Below are positions 5,627 to 6,622 of a stretch of DNA of 6,622 nt, piece by piece. Each line of letters begins with the position of its first letter. The first letter of the stretch is position 1. Made by a program: the position numbers and the translations under genes. The notes under the pieces were generated by a model. It was not told where the DNA came from, did no database searches, and saw only the letters and a program-made list of their open reading frames with translations. The stretch is from CAYMUN01 sp964640775 (GTDB lineage Bacteria > Patescibacteriota > Saccharimonadia > Saccharimonadales > UBA4665). The stretch spans positions 1 through 6,622 of the forward strand of contig CAZXIT010000048.1 of the NCBI GenBank assembly GCA_964640775.1, in the 5' to 3' direction.

Positions 5627-6166
5627 TTATTTGTCCTTGCCTGACTTACCGGATTTACGGATAATTCGTTCGCCTTCGTACTTGATACCCTTGCCCTTGT
5701 AAGGTTCCGGTTTCTTGAGGGCGCGGATTTCGGCGGCAACTTGGCCGACTTGCTGGCGGCTGATGCCGCTGACCAAAATGGTGTTCTGCTCGATTGTCGT
5801 GGTGATGCCAGCTGGCACTTTGTAAATAACGTCGTGGGAGAAGCCCAGGTTTAATTTTAAGTCAGTTCCGGCTTGAGCAACTCGGTAACCGACGCCGTTG
5901 ATTTCCAGCTTTTTGCTAAAACCTTGACTGACGCCAGTGACCATATTGTTGATCAGAGCGCGCATCAGGCCATGCTTGGCTCTGACCTTTGGCTCATCAT
6001 TGGCGCGGGTGACGATGACTTCGCTGCCTTCTTGGGCAACGGTGATGTCAGGCATAGTGAATTGTGTCAGCGTACCCTTGCTGCCAGCAACAGTAACTTC
6101 ACTAGGGTCGATAGTGATTGTCACACCGCTCGGCAATGCGATTGGCAGTTTTCCTACTCGGCTCAT
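5627..6166 (-). CDS. rplF: Large-subunit ribosomal protein L6 (uL6)
   Basis: L6 binds 23S rRNA near the sarcin-ricin loop, beside the GTPase-factor site of the 50S subunit. The 179 residues match the usual length and contain the two repeated L6 folds. The start MSRVGKLPIALPSGV is typical. The first domain includes HGLMRALINNMVTGVSQGF at 65-83, the second begins around LEINGVGYRV at 87-96, and the C-terminal signature PEPYKGKGIKY is at 153-163, followed by a basic end. The ATG at 6166 has AAGGA 6 bases upstream in a 19-base gap after rpsH; a second AGGA copy lies further up. The gene ends in TAA, 2 bases before rplR. Identification is secure and nothing in it is odd. Confidence 0.97.
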   Translation of the reverse strand: MSRVGKLPIALPSGVTITIDPSEVTVAGSKGTLTQFTMPDITVAQEGSEVIVTRANDEPKVRAKHGLMRALINNMVTGVSQGFSKKLEINGVGYRVAQAGTDLKLNLGFSHDVIYKVPAGITTTIEQNTILVSGISRQQVGQVAAEIRALKKPEPYKGKGIKYEGERIIRKSGKSGKDK

Positions 6167-6185
6167 AGTATTTCCTTATATTCCT

Positions 6186-6587
6186 TTAATAGACTTTACA
6201 AATTAATTCGCCGCCGACTTTTTCGGCCTTGGCGCGGTCGCCGGTCATTAGACCCTTGGAGGTGGAGACGATAACCAGACCGCGGCCACGCTTAACGACA
6301 GGGATTTCTTTGGCGTTTACATAAAATCGACGGCCGGGTTTGCTGAGGCGGACGATTTCGGAGATCCGGGCATTACTGGACTCGTCGTTAATTTTGACAG
6401 TCAATGTTTTACCAATCGGCGCATCACTGACTTCGACACGATCGACGAAATTGCTTTCTTGCAGCAGGCGGGCGACAGATTCCTTGATTTTGGAGTGCGG
6501 CAGGCTAACCTCGTTTTTACGGACAGCGATGGCATTCCGAATTCGGGTAAACATGTCGGCGATAGGATCGGTTGTAGTTTTACTCAT
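6186..6587 (-). CDS. rpsH: Small-subunit ribosomal protein S8 (uS8)
   Basis: S8 binds helix 21 of 16S rRNA early in 30S assembly. In Escherichia coli it also represses its own operon by binding a similar structure in the mRNA near rplE; that region lies outside this window, so regulation cannot be judged. The 133-residue product has normal length. It begins with TDPIADMFTRIRNA at 6-19, followed by SLPHSKIKESVARLL at 28-42, then RLSKPGRRFYV at 80-90, and ends with the RNA-binding domain GRGLVIVSTSKGLMTGDRA at 101-119 and VGGELICKVY at 124-133. The ATG at 6587 has a strong AGGAG site 6 bases upstream that overlaps the rpsN stop codon. The gene ends in TAA. Confidence 0.97.
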   Translation of the reverse strand: MSKTTTDPIADMFTRIRNAIAVRKNEVSLPHSKIKESVARLLQESNFVDRVEVSDAPIGKTLTVKINDESSNARISEIVRLSKPGRRFYVNAKEIPVVKRGRGLVIVSTSKGLMTGDRAKAEKVGGELICKVY

Positions 6588-6593
6588 ATATAT

Positions 6594-6598
6594 CTCCT
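6594..6598 (-). promoter_or_regulatory. Shine-Dalgarno site of rpsH overlapping the rpsN stop codon
   Basis: The minus strand reads TGG-TAG-GAG: the TAG stop of rpsN shares its AG with the AGGAG ribosome-binding site 6 bases before the rpsH ATG. Ribosomes terminating on rpsN would therefore sit on the rpsH start site, an arrangement that favours coupled translation. Confidence 0.7.
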
Positions 6599-6622
6599 AC
6601 CAGCTCGATTTCGTTATGCCGG
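6597..6622 (-). CDS. rpsN: Small-subunit ribosomal protein S14, last residues only
   Basis: The last 26 bases of the window, read on the minus strand, encode GITKSSW followed by TAG, preceded by a codon ending in CC that is compatible with proline. S14 proteins of both the zinc-binding and zinc-free types end in a conserved PGxxKASW-like sequence, and rpsN normally precedes rpsH in the spc operon. The type of S14 cannot be determined because the CxxC region lies outside the window. The call rests on seven residues plus position, so it is strong but not certain. The gap to the rpsH ATG is 9 bases. Confidence 0.8.

Noticed and set aside
1..6622. Alternative genetic code with UGA read as glycine (code 25, Gracilibacteria/Absconditabacteria)
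   Set aside because: The unknown gene and the ABC gene end sensibly at TGA with normal C-termini, and no recognised gene needs read-through of a TGA.
1..6622. CRISPR array, tRNA, rRNA or riboswitch
   Set aside because: Coding regions fill nearly the whole window, the longest gap is 68 bases, and no regularly spaced repeats or RNA-gene landmarks were seen.

Overview
The window is a stretch of the bacterial ribosomal-protein spc operon, read entirely on the minus strand, so transcription runs from high to low coordinates. In that direction the genes are the tail of rpsN (S14), rpsH (S8), rplF (L6), rplR (L18), rpsE (S5), rplO (L15), an unrecognised 148-residue protein, a half-size ABC exporter, secY, and infA (IF-1), which is cut by the window start. 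The two terminal fragments (rpsN and infA) were found by translating the window ends by hand.

The organism is a bacterium (bacterial-type SecY, IF-1 and ribosomal proteins) with moderate GC content and the standard stop codons. The clearest taxonomic clue is that rpsE is followed after 3 bases by rplO, with no rpmD (L30) between them. Loss of L30 is a recognised feature of Candidate Phyla Radiation (Patescibacteria) genomes. Together with long SecY and S5 tails and the use of UGA as a stop, this suggests a CPR lineage, possibly Saccharibacteria (TM7). That placement is an inference. Some other bacteria also lack L30, and UGA as stop argues against the code-25 CPR groups.

Region 4175-6622 is a compact ribosomal block with gaps of 1 to 19 bases. 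Each start has a Shine-Dalgarno-like sequence, and apart from rpsN (TAG) every gene ends in TAA. Region 1857-4109 is unexpected: a GTG-started soluble protein of unknown function and an ABC exporter, only 9 bases apart and both ending in TGA, sit between rplO and secY, which are normally adjacent. Region 1-1788 holds secY followed directly by infA. The adk and map genes that often lie between them are absent.

The three longer gaps (65, 68 and 50 bases) lie before the unknown gene, before secY and before infA. Each contains a TG-extended -10-like element on the coding strand. The 3' half may therefore be several transcription units layered on operon read-through. No terminator hairpin, RNA gene, CRISPR array or mobile element was recognised. 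The ribosomal genes build both subunits, IF-1 acts in initiation and SecY forms the export channel. The job of the inserted pair cannot be read from sequence alone; membrane export by the ABC protein, with the small protein as a possible partner, is the simplest hypothesis.
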